From the NCBI GenBank assembly GCA_963932465.1, contig OZ010795.1, forward strand, positions 520,309,451 through 520,373,450: 64,000 nt of DNA, read 5' to 3'. The notes beneath the pieces were generated by a model that made no database searches, was not told where the DNA came from, and saw only the letters and a list, made by a program, of their open reading frames with translations. This DNA is from Maratus speciosus (Eukaryota; Arthropoda; Arachnida; Araneae; Salticidae). This document shows positions 1 to 10,072 of the stretch, one piece after another; positions within the stretch are counted from its first letter, which is position 1; every line of letters begins with the position of its first letter. Position numbers and translations under genes: made by a program.

Positions 1-2005
1 CTACGTCATTAATACTTAAATTGATATTTTAAACAGCGAAAGTTTTGTTCTGTGTAACAGAACCTTCATTTACCAGCTTCCCGACATACAAGTACTTTTA
101 AATGTGGTAAAAATTTCTCCCTGACATACAAGTACTTTTAACCTCTTCGGTCCCTGTGTCCCCTATGGCGACCTCTGTTCTTTTCCTTATAAAAACTAAA
201 ATGTCCGATTTTTTTTTTTCATTTTCACATCACTTCTTAATAGCTTAATGTTTTTTCGCGTTCAAAACAAACTAATAACTTTCCGAATCTAAGCTGATTC
301 CCACATAAAATAAATGTTATTTTCATCTGAGTTTGCAAAATTTCTAAAACTGCCCAAAAGACAGTATGACCAAGAAAGTGAGAAAATTTCCTAAGTATTT
401 AATTTAAATCTTTTTCAATAAAGATTTTTGAGGATTTGTACATTATTTAGTTGTTTAAAGCTCTTAAATTTGTGATTGTGTGAACGGTTTTTAAATTGAT
501 GTTTTTTAAGTTGGTTTGTAGTTTTAGAAATATATTTTTTAACTTAAATTACTAAGTGCCTAAAGGATCCATTTCAGAAACGATATTTCTTCTATTATTT
601 AGGATGTCATTTTGTTTGGAAAAAACCAATGAATAAGCATTTGTATTATTACTTTAGCTTCGGAACTGTAGAGGTTGATAACAAAATTTCATATTTTTCA
701 CTGTATAATTGCAGCATAATTATAGAAAATTGAAAATATCGAGTGTTTTGCTACTTTTTATGGTATACTTTAGAACTTTCTTTCATTGCGATATACTTTT
801 TTTTTACTTAACAAGCAACAGAAAAAAATCTAATTTATTATGTAATTTGGCAACACTGTACTTACTTTTTCCTGTTTGAAAATTTACTATAAAAATTCGA
901 ATTTTCCTGTTCTATTTTTATGTTCCATAGCATCATCAATGTTGTCAGAGAAAATATTTATTTTACTAAATAGACAGATAATACAAAACATACCACACTG
1001 GCTTCGGCGATAGTAAGTATAAAACGTACAGGTATCTATTGTGCCGTTATTGGAACATTAGACATAAATGAGCTAATTATTACAATTAATCTTCTTATAC
1101 TTTTTTTTTATTAAACATGAAACACATATTTTCTAAACTGAGAATATGAAATTATTTCCTTTGTATAGTATTTTTAACTAATTAACTAATAACTATGATA
1201 GTACAATAAAAACGAGGTAGCTTTTAGGTTAGATATATATACTTAACCTTTAATTAAACGATCACAACTTACACTTACACGATTACATTCTAGAATAGTA
1301 TTTACAAAAGAAAAATTACTCGCTTACATGACTGGCTTTTTAAACATTTCTGATGAAAATCAAAATTAAGATAGTACACTTTCTAACTCTGAAAAGCTCA
1401 TTTTAAATCTAAACTACTTAAAATATACAACAGAAACATAGTTTTATATTCATATACAACGATATAAAAGACATTTTTGCAAAACAAACAATAGCTTAAT
1501 GTGTAATTTTTTCACTTAGTGACTGTTGTTTTATTTTTGCAATCCCATTTTTGTGACAGAAAAAAAAAAAAAAATTCGGATCAAATTCCTTCGTGCATTA
1601 TTATTAACTCCATATGATGTTAATAAACGCCCACCCCCAAACACTTAGACTGTTTATTATTTTAATTCAGAACTGAAGAGGTTAATTGTGGTAAAAATAT
1701 AAGATTGTTCTATACTACGCTTTAATATCTCTATAATTTTTAAGGTTATGAACCAAAATCAAGAATTGACTTGAAGTTACACACCTCGTATTTTTGACTT
1801 AATACGTGGATTGTGATCCTGGATTCAATAGTAAAGTTTGAGTAATATCCATAGTAAACGTCGCAGAATAAGATTAAATTTTTCTTACATTTTTCATACA
1901 TGAAAAAACTTTTCACAGACACCGAAATGGCAGTAAATAGTTGCGTTCGTAATTATATAAATACGTAGCACACATATTCATCGTCTGATCCGTCCGTCTG
2001 TCATT
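1..2005. other. AT-rich non-coding DNA, no gene seen
   Basis: No convincing coding stretch, RNA gene or element terminus is visible. A 19-nt word (GACATACAAGTACTTTTAA) occurs twice 40 bases apart, at 83-101 and 123-141. A short pure A run lies near 1560. Confidence 0.6.
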
Positions 2006-2009
2006 TCGT

Positions 2010-2435
2010 CAGTCCGTATATGACAGAGCAAACACTACCCAACCGAATGGTTGGAAAATTACTATATTCGTCGAGTCATTTCAAATTTCAGGAAAATCGA
2101 ATAAAAACTTAAAAATATATTAATTAAAGTTTTTTTTTTTCATTCTATTAAATCCTACCATAAATAATTAATTCAATGTTATCAAATGATAGGTAATTGT
2201 TCTAGATTACCATGGTGATTACGCCATATTTAAGATGGAGCCATATTATTTCTGTATTACTGAATTTAATATATATCATCGTAATAAATTTTGTATTCAT
2301 GCATTTTTCCATAAAAGTGCAACAGCTATTGAACCAAGATTTGAATATTTATAAAACTAGTCATAGTAAAATGGTACCTCATTTGCCACATTTGAGTACA
2401 ATTTCCGACTTGTTTTTCAATCGCATAGGAATGAA
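2010..2435 (+). repeat. Interspersed repeat, copy 1 of a two-copy family
   Basis: This segment matches the reverse complement of about 34475-34895. Both copies contain a 75-78 codon open frame sharing the residues INFVF, HFSI, QQLL, DLNIYKTS and PHLPHL, at 2212-2439 here and 34463-34699 on the minus strand there. The similarity extends into flanking bases that are not open. The shared reading frame is therefore probably a by-product of nucleotide similarity between two copies of a repeat, although a short conserved peptide cannot be excluded. I do not recognise the family. Confidence 0.6.
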
Positions 2436-2449
2436 ATAGAAGTTATAAT

Positions 2450-2940
2450 CGTGATATTGACCCTGAATATTATTTTTCCTATGCATACTAATCTATCTAC
2501 TCACACAACATTTTAGTTTTATCCGATGGTTTATAATAAATGACCATAATGCATGAATGAAGCTACGGGGATGCTTAATTTCAGAGAAGTATTTCCCGCC
2601 AGGGGATACCTTTAAAGAGGCGGTAGGGGAGGAAATTACAAAATGATACGCGTACTATTCGGTATATGATGAATCACCCCGAAAATGATCTATTTTATGC
2701 GTGAGTAAATTAAAGGAGATATTTCTTACTACTTTCCCTATAAAACGGCGGGCGTAAAGATAAAACGTCACAATAAATTAAAAGACAGATATTGAAGGAT
2801 TGCTTTAAATCTAATTTTATGTTGCTTAAATAAATGCTAATAAATATTCTTACTAATATTTTTATAAAGTAGAATAGATTATATGCGTCTATGGAGAGTA
2901 ATCTTATATCTTTTGAAAGTATCAAGATATGAAAAGAGTT
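2450..2940. other. Unassigned AT-rich spacer
   Basis: No gene is seen. A more GC-rich patch near 2590-2640 shows no recognisable feature. Confidence 0.5.
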
Positions 2941-2944
2941 TTAA

Positions 2945-3477
2945 CCCTTTATGTACTGAATTATGAATTCATGAAATTTTATCTTCTAAAGCATTTTTCA
3001 AGAATTCTTTAAACTACATTAGAAGATTTACGTAATCATTTAATAAATTTTAGAAGGATTTTGGAAGGATTGGGGGATTTAGAAAGATTAATTAAATTTG
3101 AATTTATAGGGATTTTGGGCAATATTCCTCTCCAATCCTTTATTTTAAATATTTTTCTTAGTATTTTGTAGAATTATGAAATGTATAAATATAATGTTCT
3201 TGCAATAGAAATATAGAAATATTTACGAATTGAAAAATCCCTTCCCGCAACCTCCACCCCCAATAAATCAGAAAAGATGCAAAACAAAAGAAATCATCCT
3301 TTAAAAAATATATTTTTTTTTGTGTGTGTGTGTGTAACCAATAATGCTTTTGGAACAAGATAAAGTAATGAATCTATAACGGAATCTAAACTGTATTACA
3401 ACTAATCGATGTATTAAATGAATTGTTAAAAAAAGTTATTTTAATGGTACTTATAAGTACCGTCAGTAGATAAAGGT
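2945..3477. mobile_element. piggyBac-like MITE (TTAA-flanked)
   Basis: TTAA lies at both boundaries (2941-2944 and 3478-3481). The left end reads CCCTTTATGTACTG and the right end is its imperfect inverse, ending CAGTAGATAAAGG. Just inside the right end is the palindrome GGTACTTATAAGTACC followed by GTCAGTA. A 5'-CCC terminus and a TTAA duplication are typical of piggyBac-type elements. No transposase is encoded. A (TG)n run lies near 3320. The same family recurs at 35199-36266. Confidence 0.7.
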
Positions 3478-3481
3478 TTAA

Positions 3482-3960
3482 TTATATGTATTTCTTAAAT
3501 TGGTAATTTTATTTTTATCTTATTCTTTTTGACAAATTATTTTCATTGAATATAGCGAGCTAAAGTTAAAATGCATAAAATACTTCATTTGTCATTAAAG
3601 ATTACTTATAATTGGTTCTCCAAAAAAAAAATACACACCAGTATGTATATTTATAAAACACGACATACACTCATGGCAATTATCTATGTTATGAAAATAC
3701 ACATTGGAATATGGATACTACTCCATGCTCCAATTTTTTACTAACTACAATACGTGATATATCCTTTTTTTTAAAGAACAAAGTTTAAATAATTTATAGA
3801 TAATACATAAAATAAGTGAAAAAATATATTTCAGTTAAAAGACATTTGTCGTACAATTACAATTGTTATTGCATTTAACTCGTGCAGTACTAAGCATTAA
3901 ACAATCTTATGTTATTAAATTATTAACAGAAGTTCTCTTATACGTCCATTAAAAGTATTT
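3482..3960. other. AT-rich spacer
   Basis: No gene, RNA or element boundary was recognised between the MITE and PLE-1. Confidence 0.5.
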
Positions 3961-4022
3961 CACAAATATATATTCTAAAAACACACTCAAAATATATATT
4001 AAACATTTAATTGCTAAAAATG
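3961..4022. repeat. Left arm of perfect 62-bp inverted repeat of PLE-1
   Basis: All 62 bases are the reverse complement of 5208-5269. It begins CACAAATATATATTC and ends TTGCTAAAAATG. The match stops sharply at both ends. Confidence 0.95.
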
Positions 4023-5017
4023 GAATTCAAATTACGCCCCCTTGAATCAAAAATTTTCAGTACTTTTAAATTATTACATTTAGTATGGCTACGTTATGTA
4101 GATGATATTTTTATTGTTTGGCAGGGAGAAGTTGATAAATTGTTAGTTTTTATTCAACAGTTAAATGATTTAGATAATAAGATTAAATTTACTTTTGAAC
4201 TTGAAACCGATAAGAAATTACCTTTTTTAGATGTTGAATTAAGAAGAGAAAATAATAAACTAATTCGTTCAATATATCGTAAGCCCATAACTAACCTAAC
4301 CTTTTGATGCTTGCACTCCATATTCTTATAAATTATCTACCTTTAGATTCCTTATTAACAGAGCTTTTAGAATTTGTTCCCCTGAAAATTTAAATGATGA
4401 ATTAGATAAAATTAAAACAATAGCTATTAACAACGGATATCAAGTTAAAATAGTTAATAAATTAATTAAAAAGTTTATTAACAAAAAAACGATGCAGTTT
4501 TTGAGAATAAAACCGACAGAGAAAATAACATGAAAAGGGTGGTTATAAATTATTATCCAAATTTCTTCGAATCCGCTAAAACTCAACTAAAATGTTTTTT
4601 AATTGCTAGACCCCCTCCAAAATTAAAATCAATTTTAACCACTAGAATTGACTCTATTGATAAATTTGATCTTTCCGGTGTTTAGTTTATATCATTCCTT
4701 TTCTTAAAGAAGGTGGTTATAGAAATTATTATATTGGCATAACTCAGAGAAAATTCAATGTGAGATGTAAAGAACACATTGCTGACATAAAATTTAATAG
4801 AGGTAAAACAGCATTATCTAGGCTAAATAAAATAGAAAACATAAATATTTTGTTTAATGAAAGTAGATTAATTTATAAGTCTGATTTTTATTTGCAACTT
4901 TTTATTAGAGAATCTATTGAAATTTACGTCAGAAACTCAATGGTCTGCAATGATTCCTTGTCATTTCAAATCCCAAATATTTGGATTGAATTGTTAGATA
5001 ATTTGAAAATAAAATAG
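4011..5017 (+). pseudogene. PLE reverse transcriptase / GIY-YIG endonuclease remnant
   Basis: The first open segment (4011-4307) carries the reverse transcriptase motif YVDD (about 4095-4106) followed by FELETDKKLPFLDVEL, typical of Penelope-like polymerases. After a shift, about 4318-4500 encodes the thumb-like LINRAFRICS and NNGYQ region. About 4560-4690 resembles the linker IARPPPKLKS before the endonuclease. The endonuclease shows YYIGITQRKFNVR and KEHIADIKFNRGKTAL (about 4715-4830), then FIRESIEIY, and stops at 5015-5017. The 5' half of the polymerase is missing, and at least two frameshifts and several stops break the frame, so the copy is dead. The closest relative in the window is the decayed copy at 33190-33540. 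Confidence 0.85.
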
Positions 5018-5123
5018 GGCAACGTGAAACATGTTAAAATATTACGCGCGTGATTTTTATTTCTTTATTTTTAAATTTCATTTGTAATAGTTTATTGTCA
5101 TTTTCCATCTTAGTGTTTACTTG

Positions 5124-5170
5124 TTTTTCTGATGATGATTGAGTAAATTCAATCGAAACATGTCAAATTA
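5124..5170 (+). ncRNA. Hammerhead-ribozyme-like motif in PLE-1 3' region
   Basis: The conserved core is present in order: CTGATGA (5129-5135), a 6-bp stem II GATTGA/TCAATC (5137-5142 with 5149-5154), GAAA (5155-5158), then C and the cleavage-type triplet GTC (5162-5164). One extra base (5136) separates the core from stem II. Stem III is minimal, but ACATGT is self-complementary, as in dimeric hammerheads. Stem I is weak (three A-T pairs). It begins about 107 nt after the stop codon. PLEs are known to carry hammerhead motifs; activity here is inferred, not shown. Confidence 0.6.
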
Positions 5171-5207
5171 TTAAGATCTTTTAATGTATTTTATTAACAT
5201 TTGACGT

Positions 5208-5269
5208 CATTTTTAGCAATTAAATGTTTAATATATATTTTGAGTGTGTTTTTAGAATATATATTTGTG
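5208..5269. repeat. Right arm of perfect 62-bp inverted repeat of PLE-1
   Basis: Exact reverse complement of 3961-4022. It lies about 40 bases after the hammerhead-like motif, at the 3' end of the PLE. Confidence 0.95.
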
Positions 5270-5830
5270 CAATGCTTATGTTATTTCTTTAAGGGCACGG
5301 TAGACATTAAAAATTTATTTTTTTAATTTTCATCATACATATATGAAAGTTTGTGGAAATATACATTTAACCATAAGTATATAAACAACCTTAAAAGAAA
5401 TCTCCAATCTTATTATAATTTTAATATTTGTTAAAAAATTAAAATTTTAAACCGAAAGTTTAAAATGCTCCATCCGTCATAAATTTTTAAATATTTAATC
5501 GATTTTGCATTTTAATCACTTAAAATTCTATTACAAACAAATCTGTTCATCGATTTTTTAATCCCTTGAATAGTTAATTTTTTAGAGCTTTTTTTTCTGA
5601 ATTCGATATCGATCTTCATCAAAATTTTGCCTTTTAATAAGTTAAAAATAAATTTAATTATATTAATGAAGTCGAATTTTAAAATGCACGCACAGTATCT
5701 TTGTAAGCAATATCGGGATTCTTCCTTAACAATTTCATGAATTTTGATCAAACATTATGACGCATGAAGCATTTCAAATATCTAAATATGTTGAAAAATC
5801 AGTTTTGAGATAAACAAATTTAAAGTAGGG

Positions 5831-6711
5831 TAGGGGAGTACACAGTGAGACAGGGTACAGAGTGAGACAACAGCCATTTTGCCATATAGTTATAACTTTA
5901 TCTCCTAGCTGGAACACACACTGAACCACCTCATCTTATGCAGCACGTGGATGTAGTTTCGGCAGTTATATATAGTAATTATTTATTTTACAGGCGTTAA
6001 AGTTACATAAACGTCCATTTTAAAGTTTATTTCTTTCATTATGGCATATATTTACTTAACCAAACCTAGCTATATCTAATGATAGACTATGTCAACAAAA
6101 CGACACAAGCATTCAAAGCTATGAAATTGATGACAGATATGGCATCCATTTTGTTACAACGTAACAAAAGTACACAGTGAGACGTGCCTCATTGCGTATC
6201 TACTATGCGGTTCTGACGTAAAAAAAAAGTTATTTATTAATAAATTAAGGGGTTTTTTGTCTCTCTCACTACCTCTGTGCGTGTAGGGGCGTGCGATGGC
6301 TAGTGAAATCGACTAAACGTAATAGGCGGAAAATTTGCATGAAGGTAGCCCAATGTCTGACATTGTCCACCCTAGGTTCATATTTTCAAAAAAATTTTAA
6401 TCTAGAAATATTAATTAGAAGACATAAACTGCAGAAAATTATTGTTAGGGTATAAAAATGTATGATTTATGAAAATATATACATTGTCTCACTGTGTACC
6501 ACAAGTAGTACACAGTGAGACAATTTTCGACACTCTTCTTTATGCTGCTTCTGTGCTTTAATAAATAACTTTTTTAAAACCATTTATACATTAATGTGTA
6601 GCGTATTTGTGTAGCTTAAAGATCGAGCAAAATTTTTTTCAAAAGAACAAAAATCGTTGCCATTCGTTAAGTAACAGTAATTTTCGTCTCACTGTGTACT
6701 ACCCTCCCCTA
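5831..6711. mobile_element. TA-flanked MITE with GTACACAGTGAGAC motifs
   Basis: The left end TAGGGGAGTACACAGTGAGA and right end (inverse TAGGGGAGGGTAGTACACAG) form imperfect terminal inverted repeats with TA at each boundary. The motif GTACACAGTGAGAC recurs at about 5837 and 6171, and as a perfect inverted pair at 6484-6522 (arms TTGTCTCACTGTGTAC). Repeated terminal and subterminal words suggest transposase-binding sites. The TAGGGGAG start is shared with the pogo-like element at 38043-39770, so the same superfamily is likely. No coding capacity. Confidence 0.65.
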
Positions 6712-6717
6712 TATTAA

Positions 6718-7452
6718 GGGGTCTTGTACCTTTTAAATGAGTCGAAAATTAACGAAAAACTTCAAAGTTTGAATTAGTCTATCTTCAAAGCCTTTTTATG
6801 TATAAACATGAAATTTTGGATATTTATTAAACAGATTGTGCTTTGAATATGCTACCATTAGAAATTTATTAACTCTTTACAGAATTTGTGTATTGTTGAA
6901 ATAAAAATAGCTCTTTTTTTTTACCCCATAAGTCATTGCGCGCATGATATCTTGAGAAAGTATGTATGGATTGGCATGAAATTCGGTAAAGATACTAAAA
7001 ATATATGTGTGTTTAAAATGACGTACTTTTAGACTAAAATTATGTCATTAACTATATAAAAAAATATTTTCATTAAAAAAAAATTGTATTTTTAATGAAT
7101 AAAAATAGTCATAACAAAAAATATTACCATTGTAAATACTAAAAAGTAGATCATTTTAAACACACATATTTGTTTAGTATATTTACCAAATTTCATGACA
7201 GTCCATACAGACTTTCTCAAGATATCATGCGCGCAATGACTTATGGGGTAAAAAAAAAGAGCTATTTGGATTTCAACAATATACAAATTCTGTAAAGGGT
7301 TAATAAATTTCTGTAGTATATTACAAAACACAATCTGTTTAATCAATATCCAAAATTTCATGTTTATACATAAAAAGGTTATGAAGATAGACTAATTCAA
7401 ACTTTGAAGTTTTTTGTTAATTTTCGACGCGTTTTAAAAGGTACAAGACCCC
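6718..7452. mobile_element. 735-bp near-complete palindrome flanked by TTAA
   Basis: Two arms of roughly 340-360 bases are imperfect inverse copies of each other. They start GGGGTCTTGTACCTTTTAAA and end in the inverse at 7433-7452, with TTAA at 6714-6717 and 7453-7456. The centre lies near 7070-7090 in A/T tracts. Arms differ by scattered substitutions, so it is old. Open frames inside it (for example 7092-7361) are by-products of the palindrome. Confidence 0.8.
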
Positions 7453-7634
7453 TTAAAGGTCAGAAAAATTGTGCACAAAATTTAAACGCTTGTAACTATG
7501 CTAAAAATAATCACATCTGCATGCGTTTTCTCGAAAATGGCTCAGAATAAACTGGAGAACAATAATATGCACAAAATAATTTTCGATTTTTGGATCGATT
7601 TCCGCTCAGAGAAAGAGGTCCACGGTCCCCTTAA

Positions 7635-8014
7635 GACTTTTCAAGAATATAAACATTTTATAATTGTTTATAAATATAAAATAAATTATTTTATCTCAGA
7701 CATGTTGTTTGTGATAAATCATTTGCAATGAATTACATGATATTTAATGTCTGTGGAAATATTATATAGATGAAATGAATGGAAATGTTGCAGTTAAGCC
7801 AAAAATATATTTTTTAATTATCTTTACTATGTGTTAACACATGTGACTACTTTTAAATATCCTTACCATTTTAAAATATTTAGAACAGCAGCTTAGTAAA
7901 GACTGATATCTTATACCTTTTTAATGTTTTAATTAATTAAAATTGGTAAAATTCTCCATAACTATGAAACTATTAAAATTGCTTTTAGATTAGGCTGCAA
8001 CTAGTGATTTACAA
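7635..8014. other. AT-rich spacer
   Basis: No gene or element ends recognised. Confidence 0.5.
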
Positions 8015-8104
8015 ACCTCTTTAATAAAAAGTTACGCGATTCTGACGACTGGCATTTTCGCTAATCGTTGACGCAGATTAATCTCGGAATATGAAACATT
8101 TTAA

Positions 8105-8616
8105 CCCTTAAATGCCGGGTGTTGCTTTTCGGCAACATACCCAATTTAGGCTTCTAAAATACTATTAGAATAATATTGAAGATATAATGCCTAATGTTGC
8201 CAATAAAATACATTCTGAAAATATTATTAAATCGATTTTCAACATGTAGATGGCAACACTTGTGCTGTTTAAGAATAAAGATATATTTTTTTTTCCCAAT
8301 TGTTGCTACTTGTTCTTTTTGTTTTGTTTGGAAGCTTGCGAAATACCCTATTTTGTTCTGCAGTGAGCAAGTAAAATTTATTTCTTATTATAGTTCCTAA
8401 AATTCTTGTGTGTTTAATATTATAGAATTTTATCAAGGGAAATTATTTTTTCAATTAAAGACCAGTATTGCCGATTAGTAACGAACTGTTTTTTAGCCGT
8501 AAACTATACTTAAAACAAAATATGAGTTTTTTAAGTATTTTTCCCATGATTTATTTAAAAAATGAAAGCCGAAATACATTATTACAATGCTTTTTGAAAA
8601 ATCAGGCATTTAAGGA
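8105..8616. mobile_element. piggyBac-like MITE with an empty site in the window
   Basis: TTAA at 8101-8104 and 8617-8620 flanks ends CCCTTAAATGCC and its inverse GGCATTTAAGGA. In copy B of the host repeat (near 27850) the same place reads AACATTTGAAGTTACTG without the insert, consistent with a single, now slightly mutated, TTAA target. A small hairpin (TGTTGC / GCAACA) lies just inside the left end. No transposase. Confidence 0.8.
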
Positions 8617-9113
8617 TTAAGTTAATGAAAATAATTAATAGCTTGAAAAGTATTCGTCAGAAAATTTGTAGATAAACTGCGTTAGAAAGGCTAAAAATTG
8701 TATTTTTCTTGTTATAAATTTAAGATCTAATAATCATGCCGTTTTTCAAATATGGAATTTCAAAAATTACGAAATTTCGCAATGGAGTTCCATAGTGAAA
8801 CCTTAAGCGTAAAAAAAAATGATAACGTGCAATGTGTCCTGACGTTTATACTGTCTATAGCACGAGTCACAAATTATAGAAGCCTTATTATTCTATTAAA
8901 ATATACAAGTGAATTATGGTGTCACGAGTGCATGATTTTTATTTAACTATCGACAAATACTAGATGCGCCATTTCTTTTTAGTTGTGAATAATATAGGTT
9001 AATTCACGTAAGACGTCATATTTAAGACGGATATATGATTAATCCATGGCTTTTACAAGAGAAAGTGATATTATTAAGGGCTTTTCGTGAATTTACTTTT
9101 TTTTTCAAGAATC

Positions 9114-9126
9114 AAGTCTATATTTA
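9114..9126. repeat. Target-site duplication of PLE-2 (left)
   Basis: AAGTCTATATTTA is repeated exactly at 9871-9883. It is present once in the empty homologous site in copy B (around 28365). Confidence 0.85.
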
Positions 9127-9165
9127 ATTATATAAGCAAAAATATTACGTCTGAATTCCATCTTT

Positions 9166-9325
9166 AAAATATTTACATTAAAATCACAGACAATACATAA
9201 AACAATTAAAATTATTATATAAAAACACTAAAAACATATTAAAATTGACGCGTTTCGGATCATCACGATCCCTCCTCAGCCAATTATAAACGTTAAGTCA
9301 GTACTATCAGCAGTTACAAGAAAAA
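9166..9325. repeat. Inverted arm of PLE-2 (3' side of element)
   Basis: Starts AAAATATTTACATTAAAATC and matches the inverse of about 9711-9870, with a handful of differences. It contains the minus-strand hammerhead-like motif. Confidence 0.85.
9246..9286 (-). ncRNA. Hammerhead-like motif in PLE-2 3' region (sense copy)
   Basis: On the minus strand: CTGAGGA (plus positions 9273-9279), perfect stem II GGATC/GATCC, GAAAC, then GCGTC. ACGCGT is self-complementary, suiting a dimeric stem III. One extra G lies between core and stem II, as in PLE-1. The 3' side of stem I has lost two bases compared with the inverted copy. It lies about 80 nt after the endonuclease stop codon. Confidence 0.6.
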
Positions 9326-9357
9326 CACAACAGAAAGTCATCAATTTCAGGTTACAG

Positions 9358-9720
9358 TTAAAATAAAATAGAATACTCGGCCGGCACAGATGCAGCTTCG
9401 TTAATCGCTAAATCCTTGGTTTTAGTATCCCAGGCCTCTAAAAACACTCTCCCTGCGTAATTGTTGCAGCCGGATTGGATCACAAAAGCTTTATTAAAAT
9501 CTGGAAAATGGTCGGTTGCAATAGTATGCTGGACGATCTTTGAATTCAAATTTCTACATCTAAATGCCTGTTTATGCTCTTTAAGCCGTATTTCAAGTGT
9601 CCTGCTAGATTCACCAATATAAACCGCTTCACACTGCTCACACGGAATTCCGTAGACGATGTCTTTAAACTGCAGGATGGAATATCTATGTTTAAAATTG
9701 CATAACAGATTTTTTCTTGT
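9358..9720 (-). pseudogene. PLE GIY-YIG endonuclease domain, C-terminal fragment
   Basis: The continuous minus-strand frame from about 9720 to 9358 reads through NLLCNFKHRYSILQ, then DIVYGIPCEQCEAVYIGESS, then RTLEIRLKEHKQAF, and ends LEAWDTK...VPAEYSILF before the stop. IPCxxCxxxYIGESSRxLxxRxxEH is the hallmark of the PLE-type GIY-YIG nuclease, including the paired cysteines peculiar to that group. The domain nicks target DNA to prime reverse transcription. The frame is intact across about 120 codons, but the whole reverse transcriptase is missing, so the copy cannot move alone. It belongs to a different PLE lineage from PLE-1, whose linker lacks the cysteine pair. Confidence 0.88.
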
Positions 9721-9750
9721 AACTGTTGATAGTATTGACTTAACGTTTAT

Positions 9751-9793
9751 AATTGGCTGAGGAGGGGTCGTGATGATACGAAACGTCCCAATT
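9751..9793 (+). ncRNA. Hammerhead-like motif in PLE-2 inverted arm (antisense to ORF)
   Basis: CTGAGGA (9757-9763), stem II with one mismatch (GGGTC/GATAC type), GAAAC (9780-9784) and GTC (9785-9787). Stem I is a perfect 6-bp pairing AATTGG (9751-9756) with CCAATT (9788-9793). The ACGT around the cleavage position is self-complementary. This copy preserves stem I better than the sense copy. Confidence 0.6.
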
Positions 9794-9870
9794 TTAATAT
9801 GTTTTTAGTGTTTTTATGTAATAATTTTAATTGTTTTATGTATTGTCTGTGATTTTAATGTAAATATTTT

Positions 9871-9883
9871 AAGTCTATATTTA
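9871..9883. repeat. Target-site duplication of PLE-2 (right)
   Basis: AAGTCTATATTTA, identical to 9114-9126. The host repeat continues directly after it. Confidence 0.85.
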
Positions 9884-10072
9884 TTTAAGCTTAGGATAAA
9901 TTTCTTAAAAAAACTGGTATAAAAGCAAAATTTCTCAAGGCTTTCAATATATTAAAAAGAGAGAATATATTTGAGCGAGATTTATAGTTCGTACGGTGTT
10001 TAATTTTAAAATTGAGTTTTCTAATCAAACATGTTTAAAAGGCCGGGGAACGCCAGGTATTTCAGTTAGTAA

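Larger units (their letters stand above)
3961..5269 (+). mobile_element. Penelope-like element PLE-1, 5'-truncated, bracketed by a perfect inverted repeat
   Basis: A decayed Penelope-like retroelement whose sense strand is plus. It contains the distal reverse transcriptase and a C-terminal GIY-YIG endonuclease (4011-5017), a 3' untranslated part with a hammerhead-like motif (5124-5170), and a terminal segment (5208-5269) that is the exact reverse complement of 3961-4022. PLEs are known to carry terminal repeats in direct or inverted arrangement and to be 5'-truncated on insertion. I could not find a convincing target duplication outside the arms. Confidence 0.8.
5293..7630. mobile_element. 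TTAA-flanked composite element (Kolobok-like ends)
   Basis: TTAA occurs at 5289-5292 and 7631-7634. The left end GGGCACGGTAGAC is imperfectly matched by the inverse of the right end, GGGGACCGTGGAC. TTAA followed by a G-rich terminus fits Kolobok-type elements better than piggyBac (CCC), but the match is short. No transposase is seen. Two other elements (5831-6711 and 6718-7452) are nested inside. About 5300-5820 and 7460-7630 hold only AT-rich sequence. Confidence 0.5.
9127..9870 (-). mobile_element. Penelope-like element PLE-2, 5'-truncated, with inverted ends and TSD
   Basis: A 744-bp PLE insertion with sense strand minus, flanked by a 13-bp target duplication. Reading the minus strand from 9870, it has an inverted copy of its own 3' region, then the endonuclease domain, the stop at about 9358, and a 3' region with a hammerhead-like motif. 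The arms 9166-9325 and about 9711-9870 are inverted copies, about 160 bp long and over 90% alike by eye. The empty site in copy B confirms both boundaries. Confidence 0.85.
8015..10072 (+). repeat. Interspersed repeat, copy A, with two insertions
   Basis: Aligns in the same orientation with 27767-28563. It starts near CTCTTTAATAAAAAG and ends near GGTATTTCAGTTAGT in both copies. Copy A is interrupted by a TTAA MITE (8105-8616) and by PLE-2 (9127-9870), both absent from copy B. Terminal features (a T/C-rich start and a GC-rich CCGGGGAACGC block before the end) are weakly Helitron-like, but I would not assign it firmly. No coding content of its own. Confidence 0.7.
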
